In this document: positions 17,743-25,245 of the stretch, piece by piece
How positions within the stretch are numbered: the first letter of the stretch is position 1
Layout: each line of letters starts with the position of its first letter
NCBI GenBank assembly: GCA_937891465.1
Contig: CALAHF010000227.1
Coordinates: forward strand, 1-60,851
Source: an uncultured Verrucomicrobiales bacterium
GTDB lineage: Bacteria > Verrucomicrobiota > Verrucomicrobiia > Verrucomicrobiales > DEV007
DNA: 60,851 nt
Direction of reading: 5' to 3'
Position numbers and translations under genes: made by a program
Notes under the pieces: generated by a model
The model's input: only the letters and a program-made list of their open reading frames with translations
Told to the model about the DNA's origin: nothing
Database searches by the model: none

Positions 17743-19128
17743 TTAAAACTTCGGCAGTGGTGAGAAAAAACGGGCGCCGCCACCGTCGATGTTCCCGACT
17801 TCAATTTCACCCTTCTCTTTCTCCTCGGCTTTTCCGCCTTTTTTGTTTTTCCCTTGTTTCTCAGCCTTCTTTTCCGCGGCGTGTTTTTCCTTTTTTTCTT
17901 TTCTCCGCTGATCCCAAAAGTGATCAAAATCTGCCGTGGAGCCTTCCCAGCGATCGTATTGCTTCTCTGTCAGCACCGATTTAATTTCATCCAAATCCGC
18001 CCCGCCAAGAAGCGACATCAGCATGCGCTTTTCGAAATAATCGCCCCAGTACTTACGAATTTGATCCAGATATTCGGTAGTCGCTCCTTCCGCCAGAGGG
18101 GTCAATTTAGCGTGTTGTTGCGGAGTTAACCTCAGGTGTTCATCCAGTGTCGCCATCACGACCATTGCGAATGCTTTTTCTGAATAGCGCTTCCGCTCAT
18201 CGACCACTTCCTTGTAATCATTCACCTGTTTGTCAGAAAGCACTTTTGCCAACGACTCCTTCCACAAATCCTCATCCTCCCCTTTCTTTTCAGCATCCCG
18301 GCCGCCGAAACTAACGTTTCCAATTGAAGCCAGCATTTGATCCGCATTGTCTTTCGTCGCCCCTTTCATCCGCCCTTGAACGTATCGATCAGCCTGATCA
18401 TACCAGCTTTGCATCGAACGCTCAGTCGCTCCTTTTGCAGCCACTTCGAGCCGCTTCGTCGCCGCCTCATCGAGCCCACTCAGGCGCGCGATATCTTCAA
18501 TCACGACGCCCATGAAAGACGAGCGCTTTTGGCGTTCTCCGTCAGACATCTTATCAAGCAGCTTCGAAATTTTTAGCTGAACATCTTCATCCTTATGCTT
18601 CAGCGGCTCGTTTTTCTCCCCGTCTTCCTTTTTTTCTTTCTTCGCAGCAACGAAACCGCCACCCACTTGGATTTCATCCATAACAATGCCACCGCCAGCT
18701 TCCATCATTTCCTCTGCAATGGCTTGAATCGCCTCCAAAGGATTTGCCGGAGTATCCGGGATTTCCTTCGCATCAGGATCCCCTTTCAAATCATTCATCA
18801 AAAACGGATCTGGCTCTTCCCCCGTCTCCTTAGCCTTTTTTAAAGCCTCCTTTTTTGCTGCATCTTTCTTTGCTTCAACCTTTTTAGGATCAGCCTTTAC
18901 GGGCGAGTTGGTTGCAAAAGGATCCGGCTCGTCCTGCGAGAATCCGGACGCACTGATTCCTAACAACCCCACTAAAAGACCACAAGCCGCTAGACGGCCA
19001 AATCGAACCAACAGGGAGACAAGCTGGCTCGCCAGCGGTCCGAGAAACGCCGGGAACCGGCTCGGCAGGACAGCCCTTTCTAAAAAGGTTGGTTCATCGA
19101 ACGAACCCTGTTGATTCGTGGGAATCAT
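17743..19128 (-). CDS. Exported helical protein whose N-terminus is read from a repeat element
   Basis: A 461-residue protein. Its ATG at 19128 overlaps the upstream stop (ATGA) and sits six bases behind a perfect AAGGAGG, so the start is well supported. Residues about 3-42 are read from the dispersed repeat at 19001-19122. A signal-peptide-like stretch, RFGRLAACGLLVGLLGISAS, follows only after it. A TTG at 19011 just before that stretch is the alternative start. The mature part is acidic and lysine-rich with Lys/Glu tails and an LRLTPQQHAKL motif, and is paralogous to the following gene. The role is probably periplasmic and tied to the MoxR operon. Confidence 0.8.
   Translation of the reverse strand: MIPTNQQGSFDEPTFLERAVLPSRFPAFLGPLASQLVSLLVRFGRLAACGLLVGLLGISASGFSQDEPDPFATNSPVKADPKKVEAKKDAAKKEALKKAKETGEEPDPFLMNDLKGDPDAKEIPDTPANPLEAIQAIAEEMMEAGGGIVMDEIQVGGGFVAAKKEKKEDGEKNEPLKHKDEDVQLKISKLLDKMSDGERQKRSSFMGVVIEDIARLSGLDEAATKRLEVAAKGATERSMQSWYDQADRYVQGRMKGATKDNADQMLASIGNVSFGGRDAEKKGEDEDLWKESLAKVLSDKQVNDYKEVVDERKRYSEKAFAMVVMATLDEHLRLTPQQHAKLTPLAEGATTEYLDQIRKYWGDYFEKRMLMSLLGGADLDEIKSVLTEKQYDRWEGSTADFDHFWDQRRKEKKEKHAAEKKAEKQGKNKKGGKAEEKEKGEIEVGNIDGGGARFFSPLPKF
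19001..19122. repeat. Composite dispersed repeat, copy 3 (inside coding sequence)
   Basis: The ends carry the repeat core in inverted form, TCGAACCAACAGGG at 19003-19016 and CGAACCCTGTTGATTCG near 19100-19116. Between them is a ~70-base module (GACAAGCTGGCTCGCCAGCG and onward). A related module appears in opposite orientation at 25143-25213. The whole unit is translated as part of the 461-residue gene. Confidence 0.75.
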
Positions 19129-19709
19129 TTTGATCCTCCTTCGAGTTTGTTGAAATACTTATCCAGTCCCATCCGGAATTCTTCTGGAAAATCACGTCCG
19201 GCACGACCGGTCGACTGACCGATATCACGCTGAGAAGGCTGAACTTCTTCTGCCGCTCCCGAACCGATGTCAGCCAGCGCCGCTGCCGAAGTTGAACCCT
19301 GGCCACCTCCGCCCGGGCTGCTGCCACCTCCGCCGCCGCCATTCGGATTCTGGCGTTTTGCCTGAAGCAAAAGCTCGATCGCTTCAGTCTCTGCCCCGAT
19401 CGCTTCCGGTCCCGTATCTGGACGAGAAAGAATTCCACGAGCCGCGCGCATCACGTCAGAAACCGCTGACAAAAGCTGAATCTCTTTACCAAATTTCTCG
19501 CCACCTTCAGGAAGTTCGAGAATATCGGAAATGATCTCGTCGGTTTTTTCGCGAAGATCGGACTGCGTCAATTCAAGTGGCGCGACCTTGTCCTCATATT
19601 CATCAGGCTGAAGCGCGGGACGAATTCCCTCCATCTCTCGCGTCTCATCACGAAGCTTCATTTCGCCGTGTAAAACCTGCATGACCTTTAATACGATTTC
19701 TGGCGACAA
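19125..19709 (-). CDS. Continuation or partner of the DUF4175-like gene
   Basis: A 194-residue frame in exactly the same phase as the upstream 941-residue gene, separated from its TGA (19734-19736) by only eight sense codons. There is no ATG near its start; the TTG at 19709 is the first possible initiator. The translation has helical segments (LSPEIVLKVMQVLHGEMKL), a VVSDVM-like core and a Gly/Ser-rich stretch (about residues 124-145). It could be an independent gene, or the C-terminal part of one ~1144-residue protein cut by a TGA. Its own end overlaps the next start (ATGA). Function unknown. Confidence 0.65.
   Translation of the reverse strand: MSPEIVLKVMQVLHGEMKLRDETREMEGIRPALQPDEYEDKVAPLELTQSDLREKTDEIISDILELPEGGEKFGKEIQLLSAVSDVMRAARGILSRPDTGPEAIGAETEAIELLLQAKRQNPNGGGGGGSSPGGGGQGSTSAAALADIGSGAAEEVQPSQRDIGQSTGRAGRDFPEEFRMGLDKYFNKLEGGSK
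19135..19141 (-). promoter_or_regulatory. Perfect Shine-Dalgarno site deciding the start at 19128
   Basis: The minus strand reads AAGGAGG six bases before the ATG at 19128. Most genes in this window lack such a site. It fixes the start of the 461-residue gene upstream of the repeat-derived codons, unless initiation occurs at the internal TTG at 19011. Confidence 0.7.
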
Positions 19710-19733
19710 ACTGTCGCCTGATCCGTCGCCTTG

Positions 19734-22559
19734 TCATGTCTTACCCTTGGCTGCCGAAACAAGCTCCTCAGCCCATCGGTCCAACGAATCCGCCCAGAAT
19801 TCCGCAGCAACAATCGAGCGGCCGTTCAAGTTCACTTTCACCGTCGCGCCGATGTCTTTCAGCTCCGTCACGATTTCCGTGTCGCGCATCCCATCGAGAA
19901 TCTTTTTGTAACGCACATCCTGCTTTCGCTGAAAATACGCCGCCAAATCAGTCTGAATTATGTAAACGTTTTTGCTCTCCGCTTCCTCACGCTCGGACAC
20001 GTTCTCACCGGTTTCGCGTAAGTCTTGTGCAATGCGATCTTTCGACATTCCGAATCCACCGTTCAAGGTCGTGTTCAAATCCGTGGCAATTTCCATCTGC
20101 TCACGCGATGCCGCTTTCAATCGTTTCACAAACGTGCTCGCCTCCAAACTCGCCAACAATTCCTGCAACTCATCTGCGACCTTGGCAAACTCGGCCAACA
20201 GCCCTTCCTGTTCAGTGATCGCTTCATCCATTTTTTCCTGAGCTGGTGATTCAGCCTCGCCAGCCTCCTCATCCTTCTTCTTGCTGGCAACGCCTTGCAA
20301 CACCGTTTGTGGCAATGTGAGCTTGCCTTTGCTCGGCTTTTTCTTGGGATCTTCCGGCGCATTTGGATCCGGCTTCACCTCTGGCATAAATCCTTTTTCG
20401 TTTTCGGCAATTGTCGGCACTGCCGGAATTTTTTCTTTCGAAGGCTCTTCCTCGGCCGCTTTTTTCGGCTTACCGCCCTCACCCGCTTTTCCAACCATCG
20501 GTCCGCTTTTGTTCGATGATTTTGACTTCGAAGGCTCGCCTGGTTTTTCACCTGGCTTGCCGGGTTTACCCGAACTCGCCTGACCTTCCGGCGGCTTCTC
20601 GCCCTTACCATTTTGAGCCTGCTGCGATGCCTCCCCCGGCTTTCCTGGCTTGCCCCCTTCTTTACCTGCAGCGTTGGCAGTTTGTTTCAACAATTCAGAA
20701 ACCGAAGGCATCCGATTTTTTGAAATATCATCCAATGACTCTAACATCTTCGCCCACGTTCCAAGACGCTGAGCATCAAACTCTTTGTTCTTCGTTGCCT
20801 GCTTCACGAGTTCAGTTCCGGAACCTGTCAGCGATTCCAAACGACGCCCGTTGCTTGCTTCGGCGTTGGCTTGCTTTTCGACCTTCCGCCGATTTTCCGG
20901 CCGATCCAATTCACCGGCATCCATCTTGCGCAGTTCCTTATTGGTCGAATAAAGCTGCTGTTCTTTTTCGTAAACTTCCCGCGCATTGCTGAACCATTTT
21001 CCAAATTCATCCGTGAGCCATTTTGCATGGTCATCCGGATTCATCACATGAATCACAAACGCTGGCGAATAAGAACGCGCTCGCTCTGGCTTGTAATCTT
21101 CAGCAAACGCACGCACCTGCAACGTCTGCGGCTTCACGCCCTCGCGCTTCGCTGAAAACGTCCCTTGAACGGCAACATCACGCTTCTGAGGATCACCTGC
21201 CGAAACCAATTTATCGCCCGAAGACGGATCCGGATTATGAATCGCGTCCTTCAAACCAACCCACTCAAGGCCGACTTTTTTTACGCCAAAATCATCACCC
21301 GCTGAGATATCAAAATTCACCACTTCGTCTTCCAACACGACTTGCTCCCGCGTCAGTTTTTTCGCAAACACATCCGGTGCCGTATCATCAACCGCATTGA
21401 TCCGCAGCTTGAGCGGCTCCTTCGGCGTCAGCCCATGAATATCTTCCCAATCCAACAACCGCGTCTGCGACTCAGTCACTTCTGCAGCGATCGTTTGAAA
21501 CCAATTCTTTTCTGCCATCGTGCGACTTCCGTCTACTTCGACCCGTTTCAGATCGCGATTCGCCGTTCCTTTGATCGTTGCCTTGCCGCCTTTAACAACT
21601 GACACCGAACCACCGCGAACTTCGATCTCCGGATCGTGATCGTAGCGCAAATAATCCGGCAATTGAATGATCGCCAACAACCCTTCCAACTCAGGGCGCG
21701 TCATTGGCAGAACTTCGATATCTTCCCGCACATCACCAATCCGCACTTTCATCGCACCGTCCTCTTTCAGCGGAGGCGAATTGAACTCAAATTTTCCTTC
21801 AACGTTCGACGCCTCAAGCGGAAGCTCGCCGCCCGGCACATGCAGCTTACCCGTTTCAGGATTCCACTCCGTGTCGTTTTTCATCTGCGCCGCGACATCA
21901 AATGGCTCCGCGTATGGCACGACCATTTTGTCAGGAAGCTCCTGAACCTTCGCAAACGTGTAACGATCCGTATCTTTCCACGGCATCATCCAACGACTCA
22001 GCGCATTGCGCGCCGCATCCGATACGAAAAAAACTGTCAGCATCGCCACGCCCAGCGCCGCGAAGGCACCCACCATCCACGCCCGATGATGATTATCCGG
22101 CACCGCATTTGAAAAATCCTGATCCCGCACTTTTTCATCCACCTGCGCCATCGCCGCCCGAACCAGCGTTTTCGAATGCGCCGTTTCATCACCGCGCTTC
22201 GCCAGTTCCACGATACCGAGCAACTGATCTCCCAGCCGGGGAAACTTCAGTTTCAAAAGCTTCGAAACCGATTCCAGCGAACGCTGTTTCCAAACCCACT
22301 TGTGCCAACGCAACGGAAGCCCCAGCCCCAGAACAGCCGCACCCGCGATCAAAATCAGCGCTCTCAACCAGCCAGGCGTATCAAAAGCACGATCTAGACC
22401 GAAAACTACGAGATACGAAATCGCCAATCCAACAATCGCCGCCAGCGCTCCTTCAGCAATTTTCACCGCCCATAATCGGCTCCGAAATTCTTCGAGTTTC
22501 GCTTGCAGGCCCTCAGGCAAATGCATCTCAGCGGGGTTCGGTTGCGGCTCGTTTTTCAT
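19734..22559 (-). CDS. DUF4175-like large membrane/periplasmic protein
   Basis: A 941-residue protein. Two membrane helices lie near the N-terminus (LAAIVGLAISYLVVFGLD, then LRALILIAGAAVLGLGL), followed by a cytoplasmic-looking KFPRLGDQLLGIVELA stretch typical of DUF4175/TIGR02302-type proteins. A long beta-rich region is followed by a helical, Lys/Pro/Gly-rich low-complexity part (about residues 610-760) and a final helical domain. Such proteins accompany MoxR/DUF58/vWA genes in many planctomycete-type operons. The start at 22559 is preferred to the TTG/ATG at 22628 because the extra 23 residues are simply the translated repeat copy 4. It stops at TGA with an in-frame continuation. Confidence 0.8.
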   Translation of the reverse strand: MKNEPQPNPAEMHLPEGLQAKLEEFRSRLWAVKIAEGALAAIVGLAISYLVVFGLDRAFDTPGWLRALILIAGAAVLGLGLPLRWHKWVWKQRSLESVSKLLKLKFPRLGDQLLGIVELAKRGDETAHSKTLVRAAMAQVDEKVRDQDFSNAVPDNHHRAWMVGAFAALGVAMLTVFFVSDAARNALSRWMMPWKDTDRYTFAKVQELPDKMVVPYAEPFDVAAQMKNDTEWNPETGKLHVPGGELPLEASNVEGKFEFNSPPLKEDGAMKVRIGDVREDIEVLPMTRPELEGLLAIIQLPDYLRYDHDPEIEVRGGSVSVVKGGKATIKGTANRDLKRVEVDGSRTMAEKNWFQTIAAEVTESQTRLLDWEDIHGLTPKEPLKLRINAVDDTAPDVFAKKLTREQVVLEDEVVNFDISAGDDFGVKKVGLEWVGLKDAIHNPDPSSGDKLVSAGDPQKRDVAVQGTFSAKREGVKPQTLQVRAFAEDYKPERARSYSPAFVIHVMNPDDHAKWLTDEFGKWFSNAREVYEKEQQLYSTNKELRKMDAGELDRPENRRKVEKQANAEASNGRRLESLTGSGTELVKQATKNKEFDAQRLGTWAKMLESLDDISKNRMPSVSELLKQTANAAGKEGGKPGKPGEASQQAQNGKGEKPPEGQASSGKPGKPGEKPGEPSKSKSSNKSGPMVGKAGEGGKPKKAAEEEPSKEKIPAVPTIAENEKGFMPEVKPDPNAPEDPKKKPSKGKLTLPQTVLQGVASKKKDEEAGEAESPAQEKMDEAITEQEGLLAEFAKVADELQELLASLEASTFVKRLKAASREQMEIATDLNTTLNGGFGMSKDRIAQDLRETGENVSEREEAESKNVYIIQTDLAAYFQRKQDVRYKKILDGMRDTEIVTELKDIGATVKVNLNGRSIVAAEFWADSLDRWAEELVSAAKGKT

Positions 22560-22593
22560 AACAGGGATACTAAGTTCGACGCGGTTTACGCTC

Positions 22594-22635
22594 CAACAGG
22601 GTTCATTCATCAAACCAACCCTGTTCAATCGTTGA
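22594..22635. repeat. Dispersed palindromic repeat, copy 4
   Basis: CAACAGGGTTCATTCATC with right arm CCAACCCTGTTCAATCG. It fills the gap between two genes of the MoxR operon. The 22636-22774 remainder shows nothing recognisable. Confidence 0.75.
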
Positions 22636-22774
22636 TTAACCTACCATTTTGAACGGATTAATGCTCCATTCTTTTAGTAAAAAATTTGTCAGTAATTCTT
22701 GGAAGTAGAACGCTGTAGAGCGACGCAATTTTTCAAAAATGTTTACTTAATTGGCTCGCAATGACGTTGCTAAT

Positions 22775-24985
22775 TCACACAGCCCCAATCACTTTCCGGC
22801 CAATCCAAAAAATTGCCATCATCACCAAAATAAAGGTCGCCCAGCCCCAGTGAGCCCAAAGTTGGAATCGCTTCTCGCGCAGTTCAGGCTCAGGCATTTC
22901 GGCAATCGCTACGACGATCGCGGCTGGATCAGCAGTGGCAGAAATCATCTTGCCCTTAGTGACGCGAACAATTTCTTCGAGGACATTAATCCGCGCGGGC
23001 TGGCCGAGTTTTTCGCGCATGGCCCCTTGAACTGAAATTGTGGTTTCAAGCGTGCCGCCGTTCTCCGCACAAGTCATCAGCATCTGATACTCACCCGGTT
23101 CGGTCGGGGCAAAGGTGCCTGAAAACAGGCCCCACATTTCTTCGCCGCCGGGCTGAAGCCGAATCGATTCTGTTTTTCCAGAAGGGGCGGTCGCCTGAAC
23201 AATCACCGTGGCCTGCTGCAACGGTTCACCGCCAATACTCATCACGTTGGCGTTTAGCGTCAGTACTTCGCCAGTTCGCGGGCGATCTGGAGAATAGAAA
23301 AGTCGCATCGTTTCGCCCTGAGCCATGTTTCGCTGATACGCCATCCAGCGAGCGACCTGCCCCCAAAAACGATAGTGATACCGATCCTCAACGCCTTTCC
23401 GCCAACGCCACGCGCCGTCAGTTCCCATGAACAAAATTTTGCCCGTTCCAAAGGTCTTCGTCACGATCAGTGGAATACGGCCATACCGATTTGATTCCGA
23501 ACTGTGCGTCGCCAAAACCTCGGTTCCCGCCTTGGCTCGCTCAACTCCGGCAAACCACTGAAAGCCCGGCAGCGAGGCCCAGACATTCGCGTTCTTATCA
23601 TCAGAATCTTCCAATTTAGTCAAGAGCGAGCGCTCACCGAGATCGGTCAAATCAAACTGGCCCGGCGCGGGAGATCCCCATCCGCGCGGCTGAGCCTGAT
23701 CATAGACCACTGGCAACAAATCGCTCAATTCCGAATTCAGCAGCGTGTTTTGATTTCCCTGAAAGCCGGGCAAAAACACCAAGCCACTCGCTTGGTTCGC
23801 CACCTGCTTCCGAATCGCATCGATATTGTCCTCCGTGAGTTGATCCGGCACCAAACCGACATCGCCAAGAAAAATCACATCGTATTTCGTTAACGTTTCC
23901 GGCCCGGGAAACTCTTTCAAATAGCCTTTTCCGCCGCCGACTTTATCCAGCCCTGGATGAAACAGCAGGCAGTTCACCTCCACACCCGGATCCCGCTCGA
24001 GCGCGTTTCTCAAATACCGATATTCCCAGCGCGGCGTGGATTCGATCACCAGCACACGAAGCTCTTCTTTCCTAATTGCCAACGGTGCGGTCAGTATATT
24101 GTTATCCGGAAACCGCTCCAAATCTGATGGCGGAACATCCAGCGTCAATTCGACTTCCCCTTCTTTCAGCGGCCGCCAGGTGAAGGTATCCTGCACCCGA
24201 CCCATCGCAGGAATTGTGACCACCTTCGTGACCGATTCCCCGTCGGACGTCTTCATTTCAACCGTCACGGTGTAATCCTGCGGCAGCGAACTTTCCAACG
24301 CGAACGGAATTCGCACCGGCTTACCACCGATTCCAAAAGCCGGCACATCAAAACCAGCGATCGTCACATCCGGAAGCCGCGTTTCACTACCTGCCGAAAC
24401 CGCAAACACCGGCGTTTCCCGCATCCGCATTTGCGTCGCGGCCCGCTCCGGCGGCTCACCCGTGTTCCAATCACCATCGGTTGCCAACACCACGCCGCGC
24501 AGATTTCCATTTTCTTCCAAAACACGCGCCAAAGCCGCGTTCAAATCCGTCCCCGATTCCGGAGGCTGCATCCCTGAAGAAAACGGCTCGATCACAATAT
24601 CCATCCGATCCTCCAACGATTTCCACATCTTCGCATCCGCCAACGGCATGATCACTTCCAAACGCGTTTTTGGTGCCTCCGTCGGTTTATCCGGGTTCAG
24701 CACATCCGCCGTTTCCATCGACTTCGACGCGTCATACAACACCGCCAAAACCGGTTTCGTATCCGGCTTAAATTGCTCCAACCACTCCGGCTGATTGAGC
24801 GAGAACGCAATCAGCGCCACGATCAAAATTCGCAACAACTCGAGCAATCCAAATCCCTTCGCAAAATGCGCCCGCCGCCATGACAGAAACGAAATCACAC
24901 ATGTCACCAACACCGCCAGCACGCCAAAAACGACGATAGCCGGTGGCGAGAGAAAAGTGAGTTTGCCTGTGGATTCAGCGAGCAT
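22775..24985 (-). CDS. vWA-domain membrane protein of the MoxR operon
   Basis: A 736-residue protein. Two N-terminal helices (AIVVFGVLAVLVTCVISFL and LLRILIVALIAFSL) are followed by a von Willebrand A domain whose MIDAS motif reads DASKS. Further on is a glutamine-amidotransferase-like fold with VLVIESTPRWEYRYLRNAL, which is typical of these large membrane proteins in MoxR clusters. A last helix lies near the C-terminus (GWATFILVMMAIFWIG). vWA proteins of this kind bind metal through the MIDAS site and are thought to be clients or partners of MoxR ATPases in assembling envelope complexes. The ATG at 24985 is the only sensible start. A 260-base gap with repeat copy 5 separates it from the upstream gene. 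Confidence 0.85.
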   Translation of the reverse strand: MLAESTGKLTFLSPPAIVVFGVLAVLVTCVISFLSWRRAHFAKGFGLLELLRILIVALIAFSLNQPEWLEQFKPDTKPVLAVLYDASKSMETADVLNPDKPTEAPKTRLEVIMPLADAKMWKSLEDRMDIVIEPFSSGMQPPESGTDLNAALARVLEENGNLRGVVLATDGDWNTGEPPERAATQMRMRETPVFAVSAGSETRLPDVTIAGFDVPAFGIGGKPVRIPFALESSLPQDYTVTVEMKTSDGESVTKVVTIPAMGRVQDTFTWRPLKEGEVELTLDVPPSDLERFPDNNILTAPLAIRKEELRVLVIESTPRWEYRYLRNALERDPGVEVNCLLFHPGLDKVGGGKGYLKEFPGPETLTKYDVIFLGDVGLVPDQLTEDNIDAIRKQVANQASGLVFLPGFQGNQNTLLNSELSDLLPVVYDQAQPRGWGSPAPGQFDLTDLGERSLLTKLEDSDDKNANVWASLPGFQWFAGVERAKAGTEVLATHSSESNRYGRIPLIVTKTFGTGKILFMGTDGAWRWRKGVEDRYHYRFWGQVARWMAYQRNMAQGETMRLFYSPDRPRTGEVLTLNANVMSIGGEPLQQATVIVQATAPSGKTESIRLQPGGEEMWGLFSGTFAPTEPGEYQMLMTCAENGGTLETTISVQGAMREKLGQPARINVLEEIVRVTKGKMISATADPAAIVVAIAEMPEPELREKRFQLWAHWGWATFILVMMAIFWIGRKVIGAV

Positions 24986-25042
24986 TAGTGAGATTAAAAA
25001 GGAGTCGGATATTGGTGTTTTGTTTTAGAGAACTTTCGTTTT

Positions 25043-25143
25043 CACGATCGAATAGGGTACGTTCAACGAACCAACAGGGTACGTTCGTGAAGCCGTTTCG
25101 ATCCGATAGGGTATGTTCGATGAACAGACCCTGTTGGTTCGTA
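25043..25143. repeat. Dispersed palindromic repeat, copy 5 (long form)
   Basis: A ~100-base double form: AATAGGGTACGTTCAACGAA, CCAACAGGGTACGTTCGTG, CCGTTTCGATC, GATAGGGTATGTTCGATGAA, and then ACCCTGTTGGTTCGT. The same order of elements occurs in copy 8 at 55.6 kb, so this long form is a defined unit. It lies between two genes of the MoxR operon. Confidence 0.8.
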
Positions 25144-25213
25144 ACAGAGACATCTTGCTCTGCCGTTTCCCGGACAGCTTCAGACCGCTGGCAAGCCAGC
25201 TTTTGTCTCTGTT
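25143..25213. repeat. Second repeat module with AACAGAGACA/TGTCTCTGTT ends
   Basis: A ~71-base element bounded by a 10-base inverted repeat, AACAGAGACA at 25143-25152 and TGTCTCTGTT at 25204-25213. Its reverse complement aligns with the middle of the composite repeat at 19012-19082, for example sharing GCTGGCTtGCCAGCGGTC with one difference. Confidence 0.75.
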
Positions 25214-25245
25214 GTTTCGTGAAAAAGGAGCGGGAGAAAAAGCCA

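Noticed and set aside
21902-22561. A 219-residue plus-strand open frame inside the DUF4175-like gene
   Set aside because: Antisense to a strong gene with low-complexity Pro/Ser-rich translation and no start context.
19734-22628. A longer start for the DUF4175-like gene at 22628
   Set aside because: The extra 23 residues are simply the translated repeat copy 4, and a good start lies at 22559.
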